From Streptoverticillium olivoreticuli subsp. olivoreticuli (lineage in GTDB: Bacteria; Actinomycetota; Actinomycetes; Streptomycetales; Streptomycetaceae): a DNA stretch of 64,000 nucleotides. Below, one piece after another: positions 15,672 through 23,750 of this stretch. Below the pieces are notes generated by a model. It searched no databases. It had not been told where the DNA came from and saw only the letters and a list, made by a program, of their open reading frames with translations. The DNA is taken from assembly GCF_003391135.1 (NCBI RefSeq), contig NZ_CP031455.1, positions 1,860,001 through 1,924,000 on the forward strand, written 5' to 3'. Every line of letters starts with the position of its first letter. The first letter of the stretch is position 1. Made by a program: the position numbers and the translations under genes.

Positions 15672-16003
15672 GCGGACCACCCTACGGCCGCCCGCTCCGG
15701 TCCAGACAGCAGCGGAGGCCCTGTTCTCGTATGGCTACCGCCATAGCCCTCGTTTTTCCCCGCCCTGACCGCCTCGTCGAGCTGAACGCAGGAGCGGCTG
15801 GCGGTGGCCCGGCAGTGCCCGGCCCGCGCACTCCGCAGGAGGAGGCCGCAAGCATCCCGGCGTGACGCTCCGGGCCTGGCCGGAGCCGTGGTGAAGACGA
15901 CGTTGCCCGGGACGCTGAAGCGTCCCGGGCAACGTCGTGAGCGGCGGCGCGGCAGGGCTGTGCGAGGAACGGATCAGGAAACCGGTGTCGCCGTCGGACG
16001 CGC
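15672..16003. other. Intergenic region holding a terminator
   Basis: This ~330-base stretch lies between the phosphatase start and the response-regulator stop. It contains the strong hairpin at 15897-15938 and, near 15660-15760, the phosphatase promoter. Short open frames cross it, but none has a ribosome site or recognisable sequence. I see no RNA gene here. Confidence 0.6.
15897..15938 (-). terminator. 20-bp perfect hairpin after the two-component operon
   Basis: Two 20-base arms (15897-15916 and 15919-15938, first arm beginning ACGACGTTGCCCGGG) are exact inverted copies with only GA between them. It lies 65 bases beyond the response-regulator stop, so it is the likely transcription end of that operon. 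The near-absence of a loop makes it a cruciform-capable palindrome. Confidence 0.8.
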
Positions 16004-16678
16004 TCAGCCGGGCAGCGTGACGAGCCCCATCTCATAGGCGGTGATCACGAGCTGAACCCGGTCCCGGGCGCCCAATTTGGTGAGCAGGCGAGACACGTGC
16101 GACTTGGCGGTGGCCACCGTGATGAAGAGGTCCTCCGCGATCTCGGTGTTCGACCGGCCGCGCCCGACCAGGGTCAGGACTTCCCGTTCCCGCTCGGTGA
16201 TGCCCTCGACCGGCCGTGGGGAGCGTGCCGGGGCGGCTTCGGGGCGCCCGGCGAACTCCGCGATCAGACGGCGCGTGACACCCGGGGCGATCAGCGCGTC
16301 GCCGGCGGCGACCACTCGGATCGCCGCGAGGATGTCGTCGAGCGCCATGTCCTTGACCATGAAGCCGCTCGCTCCGGCCCGGAGCGCGCCGTAGACGTGG
16401 TCGTCCTCGTCGAAGGTGGTCAGGACGAGGACGCGGGCGGTCGCCGGACCGGCGGTGATCCGCCGAGTGGCCTCGATCCCGTCCATGTCGGGCATCCGGA
16501 TGTCCATCACCACGACGTCGGGGCATATGTCCTCGACCAGTTGGACCGCCTCGGCACCGGTGGACGCCTCACCGACGACCTCCAGGTCGGGGTGGTCGGC
16601 CATGATCACGCGCAGGCCGGACCGCACCAGCGGCTGGTCGTCGACGAGCAGGACGCGTGCAAGACTGCCGGTCGTCAT
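16004..16678 (-). CDS. NarL/LuxR-type response regulator
   Basis: The 224-residue protein has a receiver domain (1-125) with acidic pocket VDDQ, the phospho-acceptor Asp59 in VVMDIRMPDMDG, and Lys in FMVKDM. A LuxR-type HTH (about 155-215) follows with ITEREREVLTLVGRGRSNTEIAEDLF and TVKSH-like VATAKSHVSRLL. Its ATG overlaps the kinase stop as ATGA, so it is the partner of that histidine kinase. The operon is divergent from an ABC exporter, which is the likely target. This arrangement is common in streptomycetes for envelope or antibiotic stress. The signal is unknown. Confidence 0.95.
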   Translation of the reverse strand: MTTGSLARVLLVDDQPLVRSGLRVIMADHPDLEVVGEASTGAEAVQLVEDICPDVVVMDIRMPDMDGIEATRRITAGPATARVLVLTTFDEDDHVYGALRAGASGFMVKDMALDDILAAIRVVAAGDALIAPGVTRRLIAEFAGRPEAAPARSPRPVEGITEREREVLTLVGRGRSNTEIAEDLFITVATAKSHVSRLLTKLGARDRVQLVITAYEMGLVTLPG

Positions 16679-17850
16679 CGGGCCTCCATCGGAACTCCGG
16701 CGGGGTCGGGCAGGGGCAGTCGCGCCGCCACCCGGAAGCCGCCCTCGGGTCGCGGCCCGGCGCTGAGGCGGCCGTGCAGCAGAGCGACCCGCTCGCGCAT
16801 GCCCACGATGCCGAAGCCGTGGGCCGGGCCGTCCTCGGCGGCGCCGCGCCCGTCATCGACGATTTCCACGGATAGTTCCCCGTCCCCGTACTCGATGGTC
16901 ACCCGGCAGTGTCCGGTGCCCGCGTGGCGGACCACGTTGGTCAGCGACTCCTGGACGATACGGTAGGCCGACAAGTCGATGTCGGTCGGCAGCGGGCGCT
17001 GTTCCCCGCCGCGGCGCATGTCGACGCTCACGCCGGCGTCCGCCGTCGCCGCCGCCAGCCGTTCGAGGTCCGCCAGACCGGGCGAAGGCGCGAGCGGCGC
17101 CCGCCCCGAAGCCTCCGCGTCCGGGTCGGCCCGACGGAGTGCGACCAGCGTGCGCCGAAGGCCCGACAAGGTCTCCCTGCTGGTGGCTTCGATGGCTCGC
17201 AGCGCCTCACGGGCCTCCTCGGGCTGCGTCTGGATGACCCGGCTCCCCACCCCGGCCTGGATGGCGATGATGCCGATGCTGTGCGCGACCATGTCGTGCA
17301 ACTCCCGTGCGATCCGAAGCCGTTCGGCGACCACCGCCTCGGCCACCTCCTGTGCGCGCAGCTCCACCGCGTGCTCGCGGCGCTCGCGGCTCAGCAGGCC
17401 GGCCGTGCAGGCCGCGGCCATCGCCAGGAGGGCGATCACGAGGTTGACGATCAGGCTGTCGCCATGTGCGAAGCCGCCGACGAGCAGCAGCTGGACGACG
17501 AGGGATGTGGCCGCCGCGGCGGTCGAAGTCCGCCGTGCGCGGGTGGCGACGATGAAGCCCAGGACGAGGTCCACCGCCAGATACGACAGGAACTCGCCCT
17601 GGTACGAAGCCGACAGGTCCACATGGGCGGAGCTCGGGGGACCCACCACCACGGCCGTGGATCCGAAGAGCGCCATGGCCAGGGCCAGGACCGGCCCGCG
17701 ACGCAGGACGCCGACGAGCAGGCTCGCCGCCAGCAGTGCCCCGATGCCGTGGACCGTGCCCGAAGCCCGCGGCGCACCTCCTATGAGCAGACCCACCGCG
17801 AGGAGGTACAGAACACCCCCCACCCAGGCCATGACCTTCGTTCTCGTCAT
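16675..17850 (-). CDS. Sensor histidine kinase (HisKA_3 family)
   Basis: From the ATG at 17850 the product is 391 residues. Five or six hydrophobic segments fill residues ~8-165 (for example VLYLLAVGLLIGG and NLVIALLAMAAACTAGLL), with very little extracytoplasmic loop. That is typical of intramembrane-sensing kinases. The dimerisation and phosphotransfer helix contains RIARELHDMVAHSIGII with the phospho-accepting His. The ATPase domain has N-box RIVQESLTNVVRHAG and G-box GHGFGIVGMRERV. It is co-translated with the response regulator (ATGA overlap). The membrane-embedded sensor and the neighbouring ABC exporter suggest it senses a membrane-active compound. Confidence 0.94.
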   Translation of the reverse strand: MTRTKVMAWVGGVLYLLAVGLLIGGAPRASGTVHGIGALLAASLLVGVLRRGPVLALAMALFGSTAVVVGPPSSAHVDLSASYQGEFLSYLAVDLVLGFIVATRARRTSTAAAATSLVVQLLLVGGFAHGDSLIVNLVIALLAMAAACTAGLLSRERREHAVELRAQEVAEAVVAERLRIARELHDMVAHSIGIIAIQAGVGSRVIQTQPEEAREALRAIEATSRETLSGLRRTLVALRRADPDAEASGRAPLAPSPGLADLERLAAATADAGVSVDMRRGGEQRPLPTDIDLSAYRIVQESLTNVVRHAGTGHCRVTIEYGDGELSVEIVDDGRGAAEDGPAHGFGIVGMRERVALLHGRLSAGPRPEGGFRVAARLPLPDPAGVPMEAR

Positions 17851-17982
17851 CGACGGTGTGCCCTCTCGAGGCGGTGTGCCCACTCAAGAGAAAGGTCGTG
17901 CCCCGCGAGTCGCGCGGGCAACGGGGTGGTCGGTATGTCGTTCATCCCGCGAGGTTATCCAGCCGCCGACGCCGCGGCATCG

Positions 17983-18006
17983 GCCCGTGGGCGTACGCCC
18001 ACGGGC
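17983..18006. promoter_or_regulatory. 24-bp perfect palindrome between kinase and ABC genes
   Basis: The halves GCCCGTGGGCGT and ACGCCCACGGGC are exact reverse complements with no spacer. It lies 133 bases from the kinase start and 70 bases upstream of the ABC ATPase start. The position between divergent units points to a binding site for the response regulator or another dimeric regulator. Binding is inferred. Confidence 0.6.
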
Positions 18007-18075
18007 GAACCCGGCCGCACGATTGCCGCCCACGGCCACATGACCGGACGGGGCCCGCCCGGCAGTGTTGTCCAC

Positions 18076-18996
18076 GTGATCGAAGTCAACGAACTCACCA
18101 AGCGCTACGGCGCCAAGACCGCCGTCGACCAGCTGTCCTTCACCGTGCGGCCGGGCCAGGTCACCGGCTTCCTCGGCCCCAACGGAGCCGGCAAGTCCAC
18201 CACCCTGAGGATGATCCTCGGCCTGGAGGAGCCCACCGGCGGCGCCGCCACCGTCAGCGGGGTCCCCTTCCGCGGCCACCCCCGCGGACTGCGGCACGTC
18301 GGCGCCCTCCTCGACGCCGGCCAGGTCCACGGCGGACGCACCGCCACGGCCCACCTCTCCGCCCTGGCCCGCAGCAACGGGATCTCCCGGCGCCGGGTGG
18401 ACGAGGTGCTGCACGAAGTGGGCCTGGCCGACGCGGCGAACCGCCGCATCGGCGGATTCTCGCTCGGCATGAAGCAGCGGCTGGGGGTCGCCACCGCCCT
18501 GCTCGGCGACCCGCCGGTGCTGATGTTCGACGAGCCGGTAAACGGCATGGACCCCGAAGGCGTGCTCTGGATGCGCCGCCTCTTCCGGCGCCTCGCCGCC
18601 GAGGGCCGTACGGTCTTCCTCTCCAGCCACCTCATGTCGGAGATGGAGAACACCGCCGACCAGCTCGTGGTCATCGGCCGGGGCCGGCTCATCGCCGCCG
18701 AGTCGGTACGGGACTTCGCGGCCCGCAGCACCGGCCTCGGCGTCGTGGTCGGCACGCGACAGGCCGCCGAGCTGACGGCAGTGCTGACCGCCGCAGGCGC
18801 GTCGGTCGAGCCGGAGGGATCGGCGGGCGCCGAGAAGCTCTCCGTGACCGGACTCCCGGCGGACCGGATCGCCGCGCTCGCCTTCGAGCACCGGATCCTG
18901 TTCGACGAGCTGACCACCCGGACCGCCTCGCTGGAGGAGGCCTTCATGGAACTCACCGCCGACAGCGTCGAATACCAGGCAGGACAGACCCGATGA
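18076..18996 (+). CDS. ABC transporter ATP-binding protein (ABC-2 exporter type)
   Basis: The GTG at 18076 (VIEVNELTKRYGAKTAVD) gives 306 residues. Walker A is GPNGAGKS, the Q-loop region reads GALLDAG, the signature is FSLGMKQRLG, and Walker B is VLMFDEPVNGMDPEG with the switch His in SSHLMSEME. A C-terminal ~80-residue extension (LEEAFMELT) is typical of drug or lantibiotic resistance ATPases (CcmA/BcrA/DrrA group). Its stop overlaps the permease start as ATGA. The likely role is export of an antibiotic or membrane-active peptide, controlled by the divergent two-component system. Confidence 0.95.
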   Translation: MIEVNELTKRYGAKTAVDQLSFTVRPGQVTGFLGPNGAGKSTTLRMILGLEEPTGGAATVSGVPFRGHPRGLRHVGALLDAGQVHGGRTATAHLSALARSNGISRRRVDEVLHEVGLADAANRRIGGFSLGMKQRLGVATALLGDPPVLMFDEPVNGMDPEGVLWMRRLFRRLAAEGRTVFLSSHLMSEMENTADQLVVIGRGRLIAAESVRDFAARSTGLGVVVGTRQAAELTAVLTAAGASVEPEGSAGAEKLSVTGLPADRIAALAFEHRILFDELTTRTASLEEAFMELTADSVEYQAGQTR

Positions 18997-19826
18997 CCAC
19001 ACTCGCCTCCGCCACCGCGACCACCTCGGCCGGGTCCCTCGCCGAGCCGCCCGCCCGCTTCCGCGACCTGCTCGCCTCCGAGTGGATCAAGACGCGGTCC
19101 CTGCGCTCCACCCCGTGGACCCTCGCACTCATCACCCTGTTCGTCATCGGGTCCGCCGCCGTGGCCACGATGGCGGACAAGGCCGCGGGCTCCGAACCCG
19201 CTGCGTTCCTGGCCTACGACGCCTTCCCGAAAACCGGCTACATGACGCTGATACTCGTCGCCGGAAGCATGGGCGCCCTCACCGTCGTGAGCGAGTACAG
19301 CAGCGGCCTGATCCGCACCACCACCGTGGCCGTCCCCGACCGCGGTGCGGTGATGCTGGCCAAGGCGGTCGTCACCGCCGCGCTGTGGACCGTGGTCGGC
19401 ACGGCCGCCTCCATCGGTTCCTTCCTGATCTCCCAGGCCATCCTGGCCGGGCACGATGCCGGCGTTCCGATCACCCACCCCGATGTGTTCCGGCCGCTGG
19501 TGGCATCCGCGTTGCTGGCTCCGGTGTGTGCCCTGGTCGGTCTGGGCCTCGGCGTCCTGCTCCGGCATGCCGCCGGGACCATGCTCACCAGCGTCTTCGC
19601 CCTGCTGATGCTGCCCACCATGTTCTCGGAGAGCAACCGCTGGTCGGCGGACGTCAAACACGCGACGGTCTCGGCCGCCTGGACTCGCCTGGTCCAGACC
19701 TGGGAGCCGGATCCCGCGTCCCTGGGCTACACCGCCACGCTCCCCGGCTCCTGGGCCGTGTACGCGCTCTGGCCGCTGGTCGCGGTCGCCCTCGCGGTGG
19801 TCGTCGTACGGCATCGCGATGTGTGA
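18993..19826 (+). CDS. ABC-2 type permease
   Basis: The 277-residue protein starts in overlap with the ATPase gene. It opens with a cytoplasmic part containing FRDLLASEWIKTRSLRSTPW, a hallmark of actinobacterial ABC-2 permeases. About six membrane segments follow: at ~42-62, 85-103, 125-150, 170-195, 200-215 and 250-270. One of them is preceded by the conserved SEYSSGLIRTT element. With the ATPase it forms a homodimeric exporter. The final residues VVVVRHRDV end the last helix at the cytoplasmic side. The substrate is unknown; the divergent intramembrane-sensing kinase supports a detoxification role. Confidence 0.93.
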   Translation: MTTLASATATTSAGSLAEPPARFRDLLASEWIKTRSLRSTPWTLALITLFVIGSAAVATMADKAAGSEPAAFLAYDAFPKTGYMTLILVAGSMGALTVVSEYSSGLIRTTTVAVPDRGAVMLAKAVVTAALWTVVGTAASIGSFLISQAILAGHDAGVPITHPDVFRPLVASALLAPVCALVGLGLGVLLRHAAGTMLTSVFALLMLPTMFSESNRWSADVKHATVSAAWTRLVQTWEPDPASLGYTATLPGSWAVYALWPLVAVALAVVVVRHRDV

Positions 19827-19860
19827 ACGTGCCTCCGGGGCGCGCGTATCGCGCTCCGGC

Positions 19861-19978
19861 GCGGACATCCGCATCGGATACGCCCGCTGTTCGGGTTCTT
19901 CGCCGCAATGGCCGGGACCGAGCGCGAGAACATCCGCGAGGCCACCCTCGAAGGACTCGACACCGCGGCGCCCGCAAT
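19861..19978 (+). pseudogene. Relic of a serine recombinase (resolvase/invertase)
   Basis: One frame reads DIRIGYARCS from 19865, the catalytic N-terminus of small serine resolvases. Another frame reads GFFAAMAGTERENIREATLEG from about 19892, which matches the later E-helix region of the same domain (AA-E-ER--I-E-T-EGL). The middle of the domain and the whole DNA-binding end are missing, and the two pieces are in different frames. This is a decayed fragment left by internal deletion. It suggests that a transposon or phage-type element once lay here. Confidence 0.7.
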
Positions 19979-20394
19979 CACTCCGCGTGGGCGGCGTCCC
20001 AGGCCGCGTGGGAGGCGGCGATGGCCGGACGGTGGGCGATCGACCAGTCCGCCAGGGCTTTGACGAGGTGGGTGAGGCTGTGGCCCATCTCCGTCAGTTC
20101 GTATTCGACCTGCGGCGGGACCGTGGGGTATACCGTCCGCTTCACCAGCCCGTCGCGCTCCAGGCGCCGGACGGTGAGCGTGAGCATGCGCTGCGAGATG
20201 TCGCCGGGGATGGCGCGCTGAAGCTCCTTGAAGCGCCGTATGCCGGAGGCGAGTTCGACCACCACGTACACGGACCACTTGTCGCCGAGCCGGTCCAGCA
20301 CGTCCCTCACCCCGCACTCGTCCTGCGGCGTCTCACAGACGATCACGGGTCCGTCCGGCACCGGGGCGGTTACCGCGGTGTGCCCTGCTGACAT
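19978..20394 (-). CDS. HxlR/DUF24 family redox-type regulator (QorR-like)
   Basis: The ATG at 20394 has AAGGAGG seven bases upstream and gives 138 residues. The winged-helix core reads CGVRDVLDRLGDKWSVYVVVEL, then RFKELQRAIPGDISQRMLTLTVRRLERDGLV and VPPQVEYELTEMGHSL, all typical of HxlR proteins. Cys27, just before the first helix, is in the position of the redox-sensing cysteine of QorR, HypR and YodB; Cys20 is an additional candidate. It is divergent from a QorB-type quinone reductase over 70 bases, the same pairing as ytfH-ytfG in E. coli and qorR-qor2 in Corynebacterium. It probably represses that gene until oxidised by quinones or disulphide stress. Confidence 0.88.
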   Translation of the reverse strand: MSAGHTAVTAPVPDGPVIVCETPQDECGVRDVLDRLGDKWSVYVVVELASGIRRFKELQRAIPGDISQRMLTLTVRRLERDGLVKRTVYPTVPPQVEYELTEMGHSLTHLVKALADWSIAHRPAIAASHAAWDAAHAE

Positions 20395-20464
20395 CAATGT
20401 GCCTCCTTACGCGATCGAAATTCGCTCCCGAAGATGGAAACACACAGCTCAGGAGGGAGATCTC

Positions 20465-21304
20465 ATGATTCTGCTCACCGGTGCCAACGGCGCGCTCGGA
20501 CAGCTCGTCGCCGCCGAGACGGCGGGGCGGGACGACGTCGTCCTCGGCACCCGCACCCCCCGCTCCGCCACCGAGCGGCACGTCGACTTCGACGATCCGT
20601 CCTCGCTCGACTTCAGCGGCGTGGACACCCTGCTGCTCGTCTCCGCGGGGTACGGCGAGGACGATGTCGTCATCGCCCGCCACGACGCGGCGATATCGGC
20701 GGCCGAGAGAGCGGGCGTAGGGCACGTCGTCTACACCAGCCTCAGCGGCGACGGCGACCATCTGACGTACGCGCTGGCCCACCGCTGGACCGAACGCCGC
20801 CTCCGGCGCGGCCCTCTGGCGTGGACGATCCTGCGCAACGGGCTCTACGCCGAGTTCCTCGCCGGCATCGCCGCCCCGGGCCCCGACGGGACGATCGCGG
20901 CGCCGCTGGGCACGGGCCGCCTGGCCGCGGTGGCCCGCGCCGACCTCGCGACAGTGGCGGCCCGGGTGGCGAGCGCGCCGGGGGCGCACGCCGGGCGGGT
21001 GTACGAGCTCGTCGGCGAGCGGCCTCTGGGCGGTGCCGACCTGGCGGACGCGGTCGGCGGCTCGTACGAACCCGGCTCGCTCGGCGCGGCCCGCGAGGCG
21101 ATCACCGCCGCCGGTGAAGCGCTGCCCTACCAGGTGCCGATGCTGCTGAGCACGTATTCGGCGATCGCCGGCGGCTTCCTGGACGGCAGCGGGATCGGGG
21201 ACAACGCCCTGCGCACGCTCCTCGGCCGCGAGCCCCGGCCGGCGCTGGAGGTGTACAGGGCCGCGGTCGCCGCGACGCCCGGACGTGCCCGTACGGCAGT
21301 TTGA
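20465..21304 (+). CDS. qorB: NAD(P)H-dependent quinone reductase, QorB/NmrA-type SDR
   Basis: The ATG at 20465 follows CAGGAGGG and gives 279 residues. The nucleotide site is GANGALG (6-12). The family shows LLLVSAGYGEDDVVIARHDAAI and the segment GVGHVVYTSLSG in place of the classical YxxxK, as in atypical SDRs of the NmrA/QorB type. E. coli QorB reduces quinones with NADPH. The gene is divergent from an HxlR regulator with a sensing cysteine, so expression is probably induced by electrophiles. It lies alone; the small secreted protein 70 bases downstream has its own ribosome site. Confidence 0.9.
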   Translation: MILLTGANGALGQLVAAETAGRDDVVLGTRTPRSATERHVDFDDPSSLDFSGVDTLLLVSAGYGEDDVVIARHDAAISAAERAGVGHVVYTSLSGDGDHLTYALAHRWTERRLRRGPLAWTILRNGLYAEFLAGIAAPGPDGTIAAPLGTGRLAAVARADLATVAARVASAPGAHAGRVYELVGERPLGGADLADAVGGSYEPGSLGAAREAITAAGEALPYQVPMLLSTYSAIAGGFLDGSGIGDNALRTLLGREPRPALEVYRAAVAATPGRARTAV

Positions 21305-21373
21305 GCACTTACCGGTGCCGGAACCGGGGAAGCGTTCGGAGCGACCTGTCGACTGATGGAACAGGAGGCGTCA

Positions 21374-21661
21374 ATGCGACGCGTCGTCACGGCACTTGGT
21401 GCCCTTGCTGCCGCAGGGATGCTCTCCCTGGCCCTCCCCGGCCCGGCTCACTCCACGTCAGGAGACCTCGTCCTCAACGGCCGCATCTTCACCAACCCGT
21501 CCGGCTGCTACAGGGAGCTCAACGCCCCCTTGTCGGTGCAGAACCGCACCGGCACCGTCGCGTACGTCTTCACGAGCCGGGACTGCACGGGCCCGGCCCA
21601 GACCGTCCCGGCACGCCAGTCCGCGTCCTCCGCGGGAGGCCACAGCGTTCGGATCAGCTGA
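21374..21661 (+). CDS. Small secreted protein
   Basis: The ATG at 21374 has AGGAGG upstream and gives 95 residues. A signal peptide fills ~1-30 (RRVVTALGALAAAGMLSLALPGPAHS). The mature ~65 residues contain two cysteines (GCYRELN and RDCTG) that could form one disulphide, with a beta-rich pattern (GTVAYVFTSRD). No family is recognised. Small secreted proteins of this shape are common in streptomycetes. It ends 17 bases from the convergent VOC gene. It has no visible operon partner. Confidence 0.75.
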   Translation: MRRVVTALGALAAAGMLSLALPGPAHSTSGDLVLNGRIFTNPSGCYRELNAPLSVQNRTGTVAYVFTSRDCTGPAQTVPARQSASSAGGHSVRIS

Positions 21662-21678
21662 CCTCCCGACGCCCCGGC

Positions 21679-22131
21679 CTAGGCCACGCAGAACTCGTTG
21701 CCCTCCGGGTCCTGCATGATCCACCAATGCCCGGCAGGCCTCTTGTCGACCTCGCGGACACGGGTCGCCCCCAGGTCTTCCAGTCGGGCCACCAGCTCGT
21801 CGAGGCCGCCGGGCTCGCTGTGGACGTCGAGGTGCAGGCGGTTCTTGCCGGACTTGCCCTCGGGCACGTCCTGGAAGAGCAGCCGTCGGCCGCGGCCGAT
21901 ACCGCTGGTCCCGTCGAACGGGTCCTCGGGATGGCGGATCGCGGCGTAGCCGCGGAAGTTCTTGCGGCCGCGATGCTCGACGACCGCCTCCTCGCCGACG
22001 TGTCCGGCGGCCAGCAGCTGCTCGATGAGAGCGCTCGGGTCTTCCACCTCGTACTCCAGGGCCGCGGCCCAGAAGTCCGCGAGGGTGGATGCGTTCGTGC
22101 TGTCGATGACCAATTTCCAGTTCAATGCCAT
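21679..22131 (-). CDS. VOC family (glyoxalase-like) protein
   Basis: The 150-residue protein starts MALNWKLVIDSTNASTLADFW, followed by AAALEYEV, and ends WWIMQDPEGNEFCVA. This is the usual vicinal-oxygen-chelate pattern with two beta-alpha-beta-beta-beta units. Candidate metal or substrate residues include the His in RLHLDVHS and the Glu in PEGNEF. These proteins include glyoxalases, dioxygenases and resistance proteins; the exact reaction cannot be told. It is the last of three minus-strand genes (methyltransferase, unknown, VOC) that may form an operon, although an 89-base gap precedes it. Confidence 0.88.
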   Translation of the reverse strand: MALNWKLVIDSTNASTLADFWAAALEYEVEDPSALIEQLLAAGHVGEEAVVEHRGRKNFRGYAAIRHPEDPFDGTSGIGRGRRLLFQDVPEGKSGKNRLHLDVHSEPGGLDELVARLEDLGATRVREVDKRPAGHWWIMQDPEGNEFCVA

Positions 22132-22220
22132 GTGGCCAGTTATATCGACCCCTGCCGCCGGTACGAGGTGCTGCACGAGCCCACCGCCCCCGGCGACCAC
22201 GGGAAGGTGCCGCTGTGGCC

Positions 22221-22880
22221 TCACGGCAGCGGCTGTACGACGGGGGTGGGCAGCGCCAGAGCGCGGGCGAGGGCGGCGGAGACGGGGGCGGCGTAGCCGG
22301 GCAGGTGTCGGGCGGCCCAGGCGGTGGCCAGTCGGAGGAAGTCGGCCAGGTCGCTCTCCGCGCCGATGAGCAGGCGGCGCAGCTCGTCGGCGGGCAGTTC
22401 GATCACAGGGCTGTCGTCCTGCTCTGCATCGATGGTCAGCCGGACGCTGTCGCCGAGGCGTTCGGCGAGCGGGGTGGGGTCGTGGCCGAAGGAGGCCCAG
22501 CCGTCGCCGTCGAGAGCCTCAAGCCAGTCGCTCCGTTCGTCAAGGCCGTTGCAGCAGCCCGGCAGCAGCGTGGCACCGGTCGCGGTGTCTGTGACCTGCA
22601 GGCCACCGGCCGCGAAGAGGGGATCCATGGTGAGCAGCCCGTGCAGGAAGCTCCCGAGCGGGTCGGCGGGGCCCGGCGGGTGGTCGTCAGGCTCCGGGGC
22701 GACGTCGTTGCAGGCGGCGACGTACATCACCGCGGTGCCGATCTCTTCGGGGCCGAGCACACCGCTGAGCGGCATGAACCCGTACGCCTCGGTCGAGGCG
22801 ACCGGCCACAGCGAGAAGTCATCGGAGGAACGGGTTTCCAGCACGGGCTGCATGATGATCACCTGCGGAGTGTGCAGCAT
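22221..22880 (-). CDS. Protein of unknown function
   Basis: The ATG at 22880 has GAGGG six bases upstream and gives 219 residues; an in-frame ATG at 22886 lies directly on the ribosome site. I recognise no family. The N-terminal half has motifs such as YGFMPLSGVLG, and a GCCNGLDERSDWLEAL segment with paired cysteines. The C-terminal ~70 residues are helical (PADELRRLLIGAESDLADFLRLA). The protein is acidic, with no signal peptide or membrane span. It sits 42 bases after the methyltransferase gene on the same strand, so the two are probably co-transcribed. The pattern GxGWxSFGHDPTPLA hints at a cytoplasmic immunity or regulatory-type protein, but this is weak. Confidence 0.7.
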   Translation of the reverse strand: MLHTPQVIIMQPVLETRSSDDFSLWPVASTEAYGFMPLSGVLGPEEIGTAVMYVAACNDVAPEPDDHPPGPADPLGSFLHGLLTMDPLFAAGGLQVTDTATGATLLPGCCNGLDERSDWLEALDGDGWASFGHDPTPLAERLGDSVRLTIDAEQDDSPVIELPADELRRLLIGAESDLADFLRLATAWAARHLPGYAAPVSAALARALALPTPVVQPLP

Positions 22881-22922
22881 GACCATCCCTCACCGCATGC
22901 CCAATACGACGTACTCGCCGGA

Positions 22923-23750
22923 TCAGGCCGCATCGCCTCGCGTCGCAACGACCACCACCGTGGCGTAGCGCATCACGAAGGCGCCTCCCACCGCATCGAT
23001 GGCGGCGCCGATGCCCGTGAGCACTTCCTGCAGCTCGGCCCGCGGGAGCCGGGTGTGGCCGCCGGTGGTGGGCAGGTGGTCCAGCCACTCGTCACGGGTG
23101 TAGGGCCGCTGCCAGTCGAATCGCCACTGCTCCGGGTCGCCGAACTCGCCCGTCTCCCCTATCCCGTCGGCCACCCTGGCGTACAGCGCCGCGTACGCGT
23201 CCAGGGCCGACATCGTCCATTGGCGGGCTGCGAGGGGGTCGGGAAGCACCCTGCGGTAGACCTCGGCGAAGGATTCCAGCAGTTCGGGCGGGAGCTGGGC
23301 CGCGTTCCAGAACATGGCCAGCCGGCCACCGGGCCGTAGCGCCCGCGCCGCCTTGGCCGCTCCCGCGACCGGGTCCACCCAGTGCCAGGCCTGTCCGGAG
23401 ACGACCGCGTCGAACTTCCGGCCGGCGGGGTCCCAGGCTTCGAACGCGGCCACCTCGACCTCGAGTCCACGCTGTCGCGCCAGGTCGGCCATCCGCACGT
23501 CGACGTCGACCCCCAGCACCTTGCAGCCGGCCGCCGCGAACTGCCGGGCCGCGATGCCGGTACCACAGCCGACGTCGAGAACGTCGGGGCCGGGGCAGGC
23601 GGCGACGATTCGGTCCACCAAAGCTTGCGGGTAGCGGGGCCGGGCCCGGTCGTAGCGCTCGGCGTCCACGCCGAACGACTCGGCCACCTCTCGGTGTTGA
23701 TGAAGCTCGCGCTCGGACGGCCGCTCTTGTTCCGGCGGTACAGTGGGCAC
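22923..23750 (-). CDS. Class I SAM-dependent methyltransferase
   Basis: The GTG at 23750 gives about 275 residues (VPTVPPEQERPSERELHQ); the frame is open further upstream but would run through the divergent TetR promoter. Motif I is VLDVGCGTGIAARQFA, followed by the acidic end of strand 2 in VLGVDVD, and motif post-I region VVSGQAWHWVDP, all typical of the Methyltransf_11/25 group. The substrate is unknown. The start codon lies inside a palindromic operator, so the transcript may be leaderless and directly blocked by the divergent TetR protein. An unknown gene and a VOC gene follow on the same strand. Confidence 0.88.
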   Translation of the reverse strand: MPTVPPEQERPSERELHQHREVAESFGVDAERYDRARPRYPQALVDRIVAACPGPDVLDVGCGTGIAARQFAAAGCKVLGVDVDVRMADLARQRGLEVEVAAFEAWDPAGRKFDAVVSGQAWHWVDPVAGAAKAARALRPGGRLAMFWNAAQLPPELLESFAEVYRRVLPDPLAARQWTMSALDAYAALYARVADGIGETGEFGDPEQWRFDWQRPYTRDEWLDHLPTTGGHTRLPRAELQEVLTGIGAAIDAVGGAFVMRYATVVVVATRGDAA

